From NCBI GenBank assembly GCA_916613615.1, contig OU744732.1, positions 34,123,950 to 34,187,949 on the forward strand: a stretch of DNA of 64,000 bases. Direction: 5' to 3'. The position numbers and the translations under genes are program-made. Source of the stretch: Steromphala cineraria. Lineage: Eukaryota > Mollusca > Gastropoda > Trochida > Trochidae. Each line of letters begins with the position of its first letter. Position 1 is the first letter of the stretch. Shown here in pieces: positions 1 through 13,800 of this stretch. Below the pieces are notes generated by a model. It was not told the DNA's origin, ran no database searches, and saw nothing but the letters and a program-made list of their open reading frames with translations.

Positions 1-105
1 AGGACGAAATCTGAGGTCAATATTGTCTTGGGTCTACAAAAACAGGTATTGACCGAATTCACCAGTCCATAATTGTTTTATTATGTTTCAGTTCGAAAAC
101 AAAAA
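1..105 (+). repeat. Arm of a foldback element, partial
   Basis: Contains AGGTATTGACC and CACCAGTCCATAATTGTTTT, shared with 60744-60905. The other arm would be upstream of the window. Confidence 0.65.
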
Positions 106-330
106 GTGAATAATAATTAAACAAGTACCACTTAAACATAACTTACCCTACATACTGTGCAGTGTTGAACTTGGTGATGGCGAGAAAGAATATGCCAAGT
201 AGCAGGACAGAGCACAGAGCAGAGTATATAAGGGCACCTGACCATCAGAACCAAAGCTAACCTTAACAATAGACTATGGTCACAGGACAAGCCTCTGACC
301 ACCCAAGTAAACCAAATCATAAAGGATATA

Positions 331-397
331 AGTAAAATACTCTTGAAAGCGGCACATCACCTCACCTCACCTCACCTCACCTCACCTCAGCTCACCG
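331..397 (+). repeat. SINE-like 3' end with (CTCAC)n microsatellite
   Basis: TAAAATACTCTTGAAAGC precedes seven CTCAC-type units at 358-395. Same arrangement as 12405-12460. It abuts the exon 1 acceptor (exon starts at 412). Confidence 0.6.
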
Positions 398-411
398 CCC
401 TTTGTTGACAG

Positions 412-618
412 AATGTTCCAGTGCAGTTGTGCCCTCCCTCCCAGACTCGATGAGATGCAACCTTGACCTGACCTGCTCTATAATAGACTGCTGTGCTAAC
501 GTGCCTCTTCTGAAGCGAAATATCCATGCTAGAGTTCACGTGGACATCTGTAAACTGGAGCTCCATCTTACCATCGAGAAGTTCACTTATGACATTTCTT
601 TACTTGAATACGAGTGGG
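412..618 (+). CDS. Exon 1 (in window): first Cys-rich domain, N-terminal part
   Basis: Acceptor TTGACAG|, donor GGG|GTATGT; phase 1 in, phase 1 out. Encodes ECSSAVVPSLPDSMRCN followed by a CC pair (CSIIDCC) and a strand-rich stretch ending EYEWG. Earlier exons must lie upstream because the first codon is split. Confidence 0.85.
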
Positions 619-3600
619 GTATGTTGTCTTTGTTTTCTTTGTATTTTTGTAAGGTTTGTGTTTTTGTTTTTTTAAAGGTTTGCATTTTGTGTGTAATGAT
701 ATTTTAGGAAACTTATTATTGCATAAAATGTATATTTTATGTCAAGAAACCTGTTTTCCAACCTAGGATTCATATGCCACTTCATTTTTCAAAGATCTTT
801 AAGATTGGTTCTGTATTTTGTGATTTTTTCATTCGAAATGAAAATTAAGATATGTTGAAAAAATTTGATTTTTAATATTATTTCATTTATACCATTAAGC
901 ACTAACTTTTGGATTATTTTGATAATTAGAAAGAAAAAAGAATACAAAGTCGTATACATTTTCAAATGTCACTTATCTTCATGAAATTGTTTTTTAAATT
1001 TATTGACATCATGATAATGATATGGTTTGAAGTAAATTACAAATGTGTTGATAAAACTCTTTTTGACGTGAGCTATGAGATAAAGTTACATGAACGGATA
1101 ATCATCCAACGATTACCTTTGTACTTTTCAGGTGCAAAGGGACAGATCGTCATTGGTTTCATGTCACGAATTGAGTATGTATCAATAATAATCTAATGTA
1201 TGATTTGTTCAACCCATTTACAACAAAGAAAGACAATTCTATTCTTCTGAGCTGTTCATAAACACAAGATTTATTTGAAATGAAGATTTCGTCATTCAAA
1301 GTTTACACCATTTTAATATTTGGAATTGCTGAAAATGTATGTTGTTGAATAAAAACAAATCTGATGTGATTCACAATAAGATATCTTATTTTGATGTTTT
1401 AGTAACATAACACAATATTATCACAGGTAAACTCATTTATTAATTGAAACTAAATATGCATTTATATATATGAAGCCTTCAAAATAATATATGTGCTGAG
1501 TCTTCTTTTTGCATATGGTTTCATATCCTTTCTGTTTAATAGTACAAGGTCCTTTGTTCAATCATGAATTCCATCTGACAATGATAAATGTGCAAATACG
1601 TCAAAATTACAAAACATGGCTTTTTTTGCGCTTCAGAAATATATAGAAGTATTTTGCAAAGGTCCAGGGAGCATATACATATGTCACAACCCTATTTTTG
1701 CAAGATTTTATCGTCTCTAACACAGGTATACGCTTGAACACGACCCATCAGCGCAGAAACTGATTGTTGACGTCACAATCAAGGTGTGCTTCGAGAAGAC
1801 TGCCTGTTACCTGGACGTACCTGTGTTTTCTCAATCAGAGATCGTTTATTCACCTTGCAACCCAAGTTTACCTGTACCATTCAAAGGTGAGATAGATAAT
1901 GTTAGATTTTTTATTTTGGTTTTCATGTAATAAGCGTTTAGATCTTAGGTAAATGTAATTAATTTGACATTATACATTTCTTTTTGGTTTGTGAGACATT
2001 TTTGTACACTCATTATATAATATAATTTCTTTGTAACATATTCTAACACTCAATTTCAGGAGTCTCATTCGACTTTTGGAAGGTTGAAAAATGCAATCTT
2101 GGAAGCTCAAGTGAGTACATTGAAATATAATAATATTCAATTTCAGTTGACTTTTCCGCAGGATTTTTGCTGTTAGTATCATAAATCATTTAATTCTGAA
2201 ATTATGACCATTTTCACTACAATATAATATAATTGACAACTCACAACTGGAAGGGGGAAACATCGATCAGTCTGCATGTGTTCTTTCTATTATAGTTGAA
2301 AAAAAAAGTTATGGATATTTCAAAATTGTAATTATCGATATCGAATTATTTCTTCATGCACATCATGACTAACAATAATTAAGAAAAAACTCCCCTGGAA
2401 TACTTACTTCCAATTTCAAATATAAAAGATAAGATATGTGATATTCTTAATAGGATAAAAAAATTCTATACAGGTGCTAATATTGATGAAAAAATTAATT
2501 AATTTTGAATACCTAAATCTAATTTCAAATATAAAGAATATAACATAAAATTGATAAAATAGGATAAGTTTCGATACAGGTACTCATATATATTTTCAAC
2601 TTTTTAGTCCATCCGTCCATCCGTCTGTAAACTTTGTGGAATTTCAACTTCTTCTCCAGAAGCATATGGCCTAGAAAGCTTAAACTTTGTGTACAGACTC
2701 CTTGGCTAGTGAGGATTATAATAGTGTAGCTTTGGTGGCCCTGTGACCCTTAATAAGGGCCACAGGGGCCACACCCTTAAAACCTATTTTCATCTTCTCC
2801 AGAACCATAATGCCTAGAAAGCTGAAATATTATGTACAGACACCTTGACTAGTGAGGGGGAACCACATTGGCCACACCCGTAAGCAAAATCAAATGTAGA
2901 GCCTGATGACCTACAGAGCCAATGGCTCTATTTTTTTTGCTAATTCAATGCTTCAATGTACTCCCAGCATGTTCGGAACCCCTCCCTGCCCCCCTACAGA
3001 ACGTGTGTCAGCTGACAGACAACTGTCTGGGTATCACCTGTTGTGTGGACGTCGATCTGGACTATCTGGGGGTCTACACCTTCAGTGCTGGAGTCATGGT
3101 CGACCACTGCGATGACACGCTTCATTACTTCATAGAGAACAAGCAATGGACAAAGAATCTACCCGCTATTGATTATGGTAATCATATTATCTGTTTTATA
3201 ATAGATGATAATAATAATTATAGTGAGTCTTTGTAAATGATCTGATGCTCAAGGGGTTGAAATTAGTCCTATTGGGGTACTAGCCATTTGGACATGTGTA
3301 TTCCTGAGAGCACCAGCCCAAAGACATTCTGACTAGCCAAATGCACTGATATAATAATTTCTTTGAATTCAACTACCGTATTCGTCCTATTAAGCGCCCC
3401 GGGCGCTTAGCTTTAAAAAATCCAAAGGGGGCGCTTATTAGGATACCCCAGAAAGGGGGGGGCGCTTATTAGGAATACGTTATAGATAAGCTAAACTAGC
3501 ACTTGTCAGGATTCTGAACGAGAATTAAAGTAGGTCGATCGTTGAAATTCAGTGCAACTACACATTCACAGGCCCGGATAAATAAAAACTATTGGAAAAG

Positions 3601-6600
3601 CAGTAGAGTTAGGCCATTTTACGTATGAAGGGGAGGGGGGGGGGGGGGCGCTCTGTAATATGGAAATTTGTAATAGGGGGCGCTTATTAGGGAGGGGGCG
3701 CTTAATAGGACGAATACGGTAGTCATTTGGACTACCAGTTATTGCACTTTACAAGCCCAGCATCTTTTGCACTAGCCATGGGCTACCAGGCTAGTGCTAA
3801 TTTCGAACCCTGCGCTGAATCCACACATTGAAGTATGCTTCGAGTGCTACAGAGTTAAAAACAACTGGAGGATGCGGATGAATAAACAATAAAATGAACA
3901 ACAATGGGCAGAAATGCTTTAACAAATACTTGAATGTTTACTGGTAAAACTTATGTCTCATCTTTATGCCTGCTTTATGTTTGAGCTCTTCCAAGCAGTC
4001 GCTCAACATGAACTGGGCCTTTTTTGATGTAATTAGAACGAATTCATCACATATTAAATAGAATATCTGTAAATTTTTGAAAAATATCATGTTTATCTCA
4101 TCTCGTGAGGTAGAAAAGTTAAATATTTTCACTCGTGGCTGCGCCAATCGTGAAAACATAAACTTTCTACCTCACTCGATGAGATAAACATAGTATTAGT
4201 CAAGAAAATACAGATATCCTCTATCTATATATATTATTATTCATTTATATATTCCAAGCTATTGATTATGGTGAGTTTGGTTATGTGCAACAATAGGTTT
4301 AATTTTAAAAGCTTTAATTTGAGATGATAAAGGGCAATATATTTATGTCACATCCATGCGTTTTGACTTATTTTGTGTTGTGTTTATTTAAACCAAGCCT
4401 CATTAGCTGTTTTGTTGAACAAAATCTAGATAGATGCAAAAAGAAAATCAATAATCCTTGGGGTTTGAAGCTTATTAGATAGTATTCATTCAATATATGA
4501 TAACAGTTGTAGATAGTATTCATGTAAGTAATCACCATATTTGAAAAAACAATAACGGTGAACGATTGCAAATTCAGTAATTTCTAATGTAAATGTTCAA
4601 GTACTGGCGATAGCTATTTAGATAACACATACTACAACATGATAAAAAATGCCTGATTCTTAAAAAGTACAAAAGAAAACCAATAATCATCCTGTCTAAG
4701 GGTGCGAACGTTACGCTAACTTCACTAATCTGTACCCTGGAAGCTAGATTTGCTCGCGCGGCCGACTTGGGATCTAGACAATCAAATCATTTTCTCGCCA
4801 CCTTCTCGATAAAATTTCAACGAGAAAATGATTTGATTGGCTAGATCCCAAGTTGGGCAGCGAGAGCCAATCTAGCTTCTGCCCAGGGTACAGATTAGTT
4901 GAGTTAGCGTAACGTTCGTACCCTGAGACAGGATGACCAATTATTTAATTCCATATTATTCCACAGACAAGAATCACACCGAACCAATTGGAAATGCTAT
5001 CCACATCAGCTACATGATAACAAAGACCCCAACTCTGTACAAGGTATCGCTACATCTGAAGATTTGTGCTCTTAATGGACACGAGTTGACGGACAAGTGT
5101 TATTACTTCAACATTATCGACCAAATGACTTTCACGATGCCCTCGTCTTGTGATCCAAATAAACGGAGGAAAAGAAGCTCCTTAAACGAGTATGTTGATA
5201 TGTTTTTTAAATTCATTCTATTTTGGCTATGAACTTTCTTCTTGATACCTAATTGACCAAGTTCATTTCTGTATATTTTATAAATAATGATTTGTTGATT
5301 CTACAAGTATGATGCTGTTGATCATTGTAAAGTGTGATGAATAATGTGCTCTGCATGCATGGCCAGCATTTAGACCACTTGCCTCTTTTTAACCCCCAGC
5401 TACGACATAGTCGGGGGGTATAAAGTGCTCTGCGTGTCTGTTCGTCCATGCATGTGTGCGGCCAAAAAATTTTCCAGAGCATAATTGGAAAACTATTTGA
5501 CTCAGAAATTTCAAATTTGGTATGGATGTTACCTATGTGGTGCAGATGTGTCTTTTGGGGGTTCAATTCCAGGGTATCAAACATTTGTGGAATTTGGGTA
5601 AAAAATGGCAAAATTTCGGACTTTGTTTTGCTTTTGGAGCAAAACATGAACACTATATGTCTCAGAAACTTAAAATTTGGTATGGATGTTACCAAAGTGC
5701 CTGTGGGGGTTACAATTCCAGGGTACCAAACAATTTTATAATTTCAATCAAAAAATTGCAAAATTTGGGATTTTCTTATGTTTAGCATAATACTATATGA
5801 CTAAGAAACTTCAAATTTGGCATTGACGTTAACTACATGGTGCAGAAATGTTTTTGAATTTTTCCAATCAAGTTACAGTGGGGGTATGTGAGCTGTGCTC
5901 ACTTTTGCCTTATTTATTAGAATTGTTAGTATGAACTGCATATGTAGAATATCTTTTGTAGCACATTTTGTCCAAAATGACAATATATAACAAACTATTT
6001 TATAATCTTATACTATTTGTATTTTATACTATTTGTCAGTATATTTATGAAATAGATCGGCTTATGATCAACCAAATAAGCTTGCAGTACCAATTGCTAT
6101 ATGCACCATCTTTTATCATGCTCCTTTACTTTCCTAGATTCGACAAAAAGAATCTGAAGACAGTTTTGAGTGATGCTTTAAATCGAAACTTCACCAACGA
6201 ACAAATTGACAATCTGTTCAAATCTATTCAAGAGGAAGAGGTGGGTGAATAATCACAATAACTGACAATTGTACTTAAAAGGACAAAATTGTTGATGTCT
6301 TAATGCAAACTAAATTTGTGGAGATACTGAAATATTCAATGTGAGTAACTAAACCATGTTAGTTCTTACATCTATAAGTACATGTAAAAAAGGAACACAG
6401 TACTGATTTAAAGAATTACAAATTTAGTTTTTGTTTTAACAATTTCTATCAATAAATATATACAATTGAATGAGGTATAAATTGTATATTGACATTAAGT
6501 GTTTTGATACAAATTAAAGAATATTGCTAAAAATCTATCTCATTGAAACATATACACACAAGTTATCCCCATTTACTTTGACCTAAAATAAGCTAAGAAA

Positions 6601-7811
6601 CCGAAATAATTAGCAGATGTGTTTCCTCAGGATATAAATAGAATGAGGTTATAACTTTCCCGCGCAAAGCATTGTGGTCATAGTTGCTGCGGGTGGATTC
6701 GTACCCAAAATGAAGCTTGTCCCATTGGGAATTCAAACCGAAAAGAAACTTGTGCCTATAACAAAACGACAAACACGTATCTGCAGAGCATTTAATGTTT
6801 TAAAAGTCATTAGTGATATGTTTATCATTTTAGTTTAGTTTATCATTCTTTCTTAAAGAGGTTATGCAATGTACTTTTTCTAAGAATAATATATCAATAT
6901 CTCAAGTACCATTATCTATGAGAATGCAATGAGCATATAATTGAGACAATACACACATAAATTAGGCTTTTAATCAGCATTTTATACCCGGTTTTTAAAA
7001 CGCCGCCGAAATTAACAGGCGAACGTTTTGAAAACTCATTAGAGCGTGACATCCCGCCCACCGGGCCTGTCGACATTTGCGTATCTACCATAATGTCTGG
7101 AGACAAACCTACTTCAAACCAAACGATTTATGTGTTAAATTCTGATTTATAAAAGAAGCCTAGGCCAGAAGTAAGTACGATTATATCAAAGAAATACTCT
7201 GTACTACTTTTGTTGTTGAAATCACTTTGATGGATGTGACTATCACAATGCGGAATGTTATATGCAAAACAGTGTGATCCCAAAAATAAAATTGTTTCAT
7301 TTTCTATACGAATTGAAATCTTATATATATTGAATAGATTAACCATTGGTAAATAATGTTTGACTATTTTATTATTGATATGTGTTGTAAAAACTACGGA
7401 GATTGATCATAACGTGCTATAGATTATCCACGGTGGCGCCTATCTTTTCATAAGAGAAAAAATAAAATAAATAACATATAACCTCACCTATAATTCACAC
7501 TTTTCGATTCCTTTCAAACCACTATGGTAAAATTATCCACCGTATAACATATCTTTATATTGCAATAAACTAAACAAAATTAACATTTTAGGTATTCGAT
7601 TGTGGAAAATATTTGGTTTGTTCACTGAAAATATAAACGATTTGTTATTTGTCACCGTCGGAAATAATAGTCAGTGTATGTTATGTAAGATTCAGCAAAC
7701 AACAGACCATCAGATTATCACTTAAAACGGACATGTCTAGCCATAACGGCGCCAATTTAACGAGGCAGTCGCCGTTTTGCGTCATTTGATGGTGGTTTTT
7801 CAGGAATAAAA

Positions 7812-7849
<38 letters not shown>

Positions 7850-10800
7850 AGGGTTTTGAAATATACGATACTACATGTTTATACAATAATTATTGGCTTG
7901 AATAAATCGTTATTGAGTCTTCGGATAACTAAGCTTTCGGAATATACAAAAATTGAGTGTTTATTGTGAATATTTGTATGTTAAATGAATGAACAATAAG
8001 GACAATTCTTATGGATGAACAACTTCTTTATTCTGTGTAAGCGACGTTTCGACATAGATTCAAATGTCGTTGTCAAGCAAGTGATACATGTTACAAGGAT
8101 GGAGGAAATATATACATGGTTAGGGAAGGGTTGTTTATACAATAAATAAGCTTGATGTACAGTGTTGTGATAAGAAAATGAGCAATGTTGATAGGATGTA
8201 CAAAAAAGGATTAAGTTGATTGGAAGCCAAATAGATGTTTTTACAAGGGAAGAGGTTGATGTACATTGATTGAGTAGGTACCACACCCCACAAGTTGTGT
8301 TTATACAATGGATGAGATTGGTATACATGATGAAAGTAATGAAGAAATGATGGTGAAATTATGAATGACAATGTTGAGGATTTACAAAGATAAATTATTT
8401 TAACAAGTCATGGTAGGCCCTTGGGATGAAATATCCTTCATCTCTGTTGAGAGAAGGGTTAATCTTTTTGATGTGAACTGCTTCGAGGAGTTTGCGGATT
8501 TTGTAGTCAGGCTGGTTTCTTTCTATGATGCTGATGTTGCTCCAGTTGATGATGTGGCCGGGGTTGACGTTGGCATGATCTGCAATTGCTGATTTTGAAT
8601 CGTTCTTTTTCACTGCAGCCTGATGTTCTTTGATCCTCAGGGTGAGTGGTCGTGATGTTTCTCCTACATAGGATTCCCCACAGTCACAGTCAATTTTGTA
8701 GACAACACCTGCAGGATCTGGCTTTTTTTCCGATTCAGGTCTGCCGGTAGCTTTCAGTTGGTTCTGGATGGTGTTGCCTCTCTGGAAGATTACATCTATG
8801 TTTGCCTGATTCTTAAGCAGTCGACGAATATGGTGGCTAGTTTGTCCGATGAAGGGAAGGCTGATGCAGAATGGGGCAGTTTGTTGGCGGGGAGGCTTAG
8901 TCGCAGGGTTGAGGGTCTTGGAGATGGTGTATACCAATCTCATCCATTGTATAAACACAACTTGTGGGGTGTGGTACCTACTCAATCAATGTACATCAAC
9001 CTCTTCCCTTGTAAAAACATCTATTTGGCTTCCAATCAACTTAATCCTTTTTTGTACATCCTATCAACATTGCTCATTTTCTTATCACAACACTGTACAT
9101 CAAGCTTATTTATTGTATAAACAACCCTTCCCTAACCATGTATATATTTCCTCCATCCTTGTAACATGTATCACTTGCTTGACAACGACATTAGAATCTA
9201 TGTCGAAACGTCGCTTACACAGAATAAAGAAGTTGTTCATCCATAAGAATTGTCCTTATTGTTCATCACACCAACTTCTAGAATGCCAATCAAAGATGTT
9301 ATATGAATGATTAAAAAGGTGTCATTTCCCGTTGAAACATGATCATTAGGTGAAAGTACTCGCCTACTGCTACGTCACAGTAGGTAGACACGCTTGGGAC
9401 ACGCTTCAGTGACCACAGATTCTGTTCGCCGGGGCTAATTAGGCAGTGTATTTTAAAACCTGTATTTAGGCAAGTTGCCGTCTGATTTCGAAAATTCTAA
9501 ATTGACTCTGATTCAAATTACATGCCGCTCTTTAAGAATCCCCAAAGTGGCCATAGACCATTTCAGTCCCCCTTTAAACAATAAAAGCTATTTAGGCTAA
9601 ATACTCCCTATAAGCATACATCGCAGGTTCTGATTTTTGAATTTATTTCATGTGTAAAATACTCCTTATTTGCCCTCAAATTATTGTCAATAAATATTTA
9701 GCTTCCAAACATAATTATACAGATATGAGATTAAAATTGAGAGAGTCAAAATCACATGGATTACAGACCTCAAAAGGCTCTATAACTCGAGTCGTGCACA
9801 TGTCTGACTATAGAGTCACATTTTCAGATCTGAACAAACATTCCTGATATCGTTTATAACCTCTCGAATTTTGAAAGAACAAGTTGAAGTAATTTACATA
9901 AGTTGATTCCATTACCAATCAATGACGAATTTAGTTATAATTACTCGGTCCTTTACGGAATGAAGAACTGCTTAATTTGCATAGAAATTTAGAATATGCC
10001 TAATATGATATCGACAGGAAAGCTATTTTCAGGGTTTTTGTTCACGATTAGTTTTCTCTTGGTGTCAACAAAATTGTGGTTACATATTTAGACGAAAATA
10101 ATGTGAAATTATCGAAATTTTTAGATAAAATGAGGAAACTTTTCCGGTACGAGTTTGTTTGGTTACGAATTTACTTTATCCATGTCGTAGTCTGCTTGCA
10201 CACTGAATGTAAACACAGATGACAAGTCCTTTCAATATGCTGCTGCTACTCTATGGAACTCTCCGCCCCTTGACTTGAAACTTGTACCAACTCTTCCTAT
10301 CTTTAAAAACAGACTCAAGACATACCTTTTCCAGCGTTACACTTAATGAATTTGCAGATTGCAATTGTTGTATATATGTATATATCTTACTTGTCAGCGC
10401 TTTGAGCATTGCCGATGTGTGGTGGAAGTCAGCGCTTTATAAATATCCTTATTATTATTATTATTATTATAGGTGTTTTGAATAAAATGTTGTATCAGAA
10501 ACATTAACATACTTAATGTCCCTTTAAATGGTTTCGGTTCAGTGATGTCAACAATGACATCAACCTTTTATGTCATAAGCACAAGACATTATGACATCAC
10601 AGTGTTGACCAAAGCACAACTGACATTACGCAGTAGAAAAGGAATGACATTAAAAACGCTTAAAAAACTTGAATGGAGATAAACATACTTTGTCTTTTAG
10701 TTTTCAAAACATAAATTCAATACTGTTGATGTTCAATTGGAGGCATCACGCTAACATTACCATGTTTGGTTCAGAATCACAGTAAGTTTATCTCCATAAA

Positions 10801-13800
10801 TTCAATACCGTTGATTTTCAATTCGAGGCCTCACGCTAACTCTTCCAGGCTAATACGTTTGGCTTCGAAATGACGTCAACAGGTATCAAATCTACGTTCG
10901 ACCATGAAAATAAAAAAACAAAACAGTAAGTTTATCTCCTGAAATATACTTTTGCACTACAGAGACAGGGGAAGCTGGTCGTGGAAGACATCAATGCTGA
11001 CGGTGCCGCCACCAACCCTCGTACGGCCCTGAGGAAGATGGGGAACGCTAACCCGGGGGTGATCCTGTACTCGGGCGAGGTGGGCGGCGGGGACGTTGTT
11101 CTCAGTATGGAGGGAGGTCAGTCTCAGATAAACCAACCACACAAAATTAAATTATCTTAACAGAAAAGACAGACAAGTTTTTATCCTTTTCAAGGGCTCT
11201 GGTCAAACAACATACTAGTAAATAGAGGCATGATGATTTGTTGTGGTATTCATGAATGGTGATACTTAATATATCTGATGATACAGAATCGTGATACATT
11301 CTCTGTATCGTAATAAGTATCATTGACTTTGGAATGGGTTATTTTATCAAAAAATAAGAGGATTTATAACAAATTAATGTTTTATTTTGTCAAAAACCAT
11401 GAAATAGTGTATTGTAATGTGTATCATATAGAAATTATCGCTATGAGCTATTGTGATACGTGTTGTATTGTGAAAAATCTGTATCGTCACACCTCTACAT
11501 GTAAAGGTCGCACATCACATACCTATACTGTTTACAGTAAGTATCATAAAGTGAAAAGTGATTTAAATATTTTGCTAAGATACTTTCCAATTGGTTTAAC
11601 AGTCTTTATATTTTGAGTAGACAGAAAAGGAGTACTGTAGTACAAACATGTGATTTAAGAAAAGTAAACTTTTGCCGCTTAGTATCTCCCTCTAGCTCTC
11701 ACTCTATTTAGAGACAAATACTGGGTGGGGTTTCCCTTTATTAGCTGTATGGTAAGGGGTTTAATATACCCTGGTTACGGTTGGGCGGGGAAACCATCGT
11801 CAGTACGATGCCACACAAATAATAAAGCTTAACATTTCAACGTCCAAGAGACAAGATAACTGATAAGAGACACAATATTCAAAGTTAAAGTAAGAATAAA
11901 AAAAATATGAATCATTTCAGAAATCATTTACACCTGTAAAATCCTTGATTACAGGTGAGAAGATCATGAAGGTGCTCGGTAAGGTATCTGACGTGCTGGG
12001 TCGCAGTGATCAGACTTACACAGTTGGTAAAGGATTGACCGGCAAGGGACTAAAGCTTCTGGGAGCCAAACTGGCCAACATGACTATAGGGGAGATGATG
12101 GCCATGTTTGATGCCAAGAACATAGATCCAGTTCTTGCTCTCCGTCTCACTCGTCAGCTCAGGGACCTTGCTCTTGCACTGGTACGTATATGTGAGAGTT
12201 GGTTCCAATCCCATCAGGGGCTCAGCAACTTTGACTGCAGTAGAGAACTCTTTTACACGCAATCAGGTTTGGGTGCAATGCTTCACTGAATATCAGCGCA
12301 GTACCACCCATGGTTCGCTAGTTGCAGCCATTGCTCGCAGGTTTCACTGCAATGCATAGCCACAATGGTGCTGCGGGCCTTCTCCCTGCAATAATACTAG
12401 CAGCCACGATATATGTGAAATACTCTTGAAAGCAGTGATAAATCCCACATCACCTCATCTCGCCTATATGTGAGGGTTTGCGTTTATTACCCATATGGTT
12501 GAAAATAAGTAGTGACATATTTTCAATATGAGCACATGTGCACATATCACTTTTGCCAAGTAACAATTGTTGTAGCATGAGTTCTTGTATTGTTTTGGCT
12601 GTGACTTCATTAAACCATAATTGTTTATGACGTAACCGTAGCTGGCTGTCGCAACTGAATGCCCATTTTTTAGATATTTCTAAGAGGGTAAAATGGAAAA
12701 GAATTGGTAATAAAGAAATTATTACCCTCAGAAGTGTGTCAGATACTTTTGCACAACTAGTGCATATTTGTGTATAACCCTTGCTCTTTTTGTAATAAAA
12801 ATTCAAACTCGTATCTTAAAAGTCATGACAAACTTCTAACCCATAAAAACCATATGAAATAACATATCTTAACAATTTCGAAGTGACAGTTTCTAATTTT
12901 ATTAATTCTTAGGTATTATTAAATATTCTCATAGGTTTTGTTCTGTATATATAAACTTGCATCACTTAATAGTCAATCATTTGTCATTTGCTTATCTCTT
13001 TTATTTAGCTGCAGCAATGTTCAATTAATTACACCTCTGTGTAAAGATGATTTTTCCAGTACTCAGACATTGTAGACGCAATCATCAATGGTGACACTGC
13101 TGACACGTTTGGTTCCTTAGATCTGATCCTAGCTGGGAACTTCAGTTTTCCATTAAAATTCCTTCACTGTAAAGATAATTGTTTAATATAACCATCATTT
13201 TTCCAGTACTCGGACATCGTAGACGCTATCATCAATAGTGATGCCGCTGACACGTTCGGTTCCTTATATCTTACCCTGGCTGGCACCTTCAGCTTTCCAT
13301 TAAAATTACTTCACTTTAAAGATAATTTTATAACCATTATTTTTCCAGTACTCGGACATCGTAGACGCTATTATCAATGGTGATGTCGCTGACACGTTTG
13401 GTTCCTTCGATCTTACCCTGGCCGGAGACTTCAGCTTTCCAATAAAATCATATTATAACCATCATTTTTCCAGTACTCGGACATCGTAGACGCTATCATC
13501 AATAGTGATGCCGCGGACACGTTCGGTTCCTTAGATCTTTCCCTGGCTGGCGCCTTCAGCTTTCCATTAAAATTACTTCACTTTAAAGATAATTTTATAA
13601 CAATCATTTTCCCAGTACTCGGACATCGTAGACGCTATCATCAATGGTGATGCCGCTGACACGTTTGGTTCCTTCGATCTGACCCTGGCCGGGGACTTCA
13701 GCTTTCCTCGTCAGAGTGTGACCTTCTTCAGATACAGATACTTCTTCCTGATTGGAGGAATTGTGCCCATGACCTTTGGTATGTAGGAAATGTTTCTTCA

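Noticed and set aside
8849..9310. 153-codon plus-strand open frame
   Set aside because: It reads the inverted-repeat arm and the antisense of the Penelope EN region; no domain.
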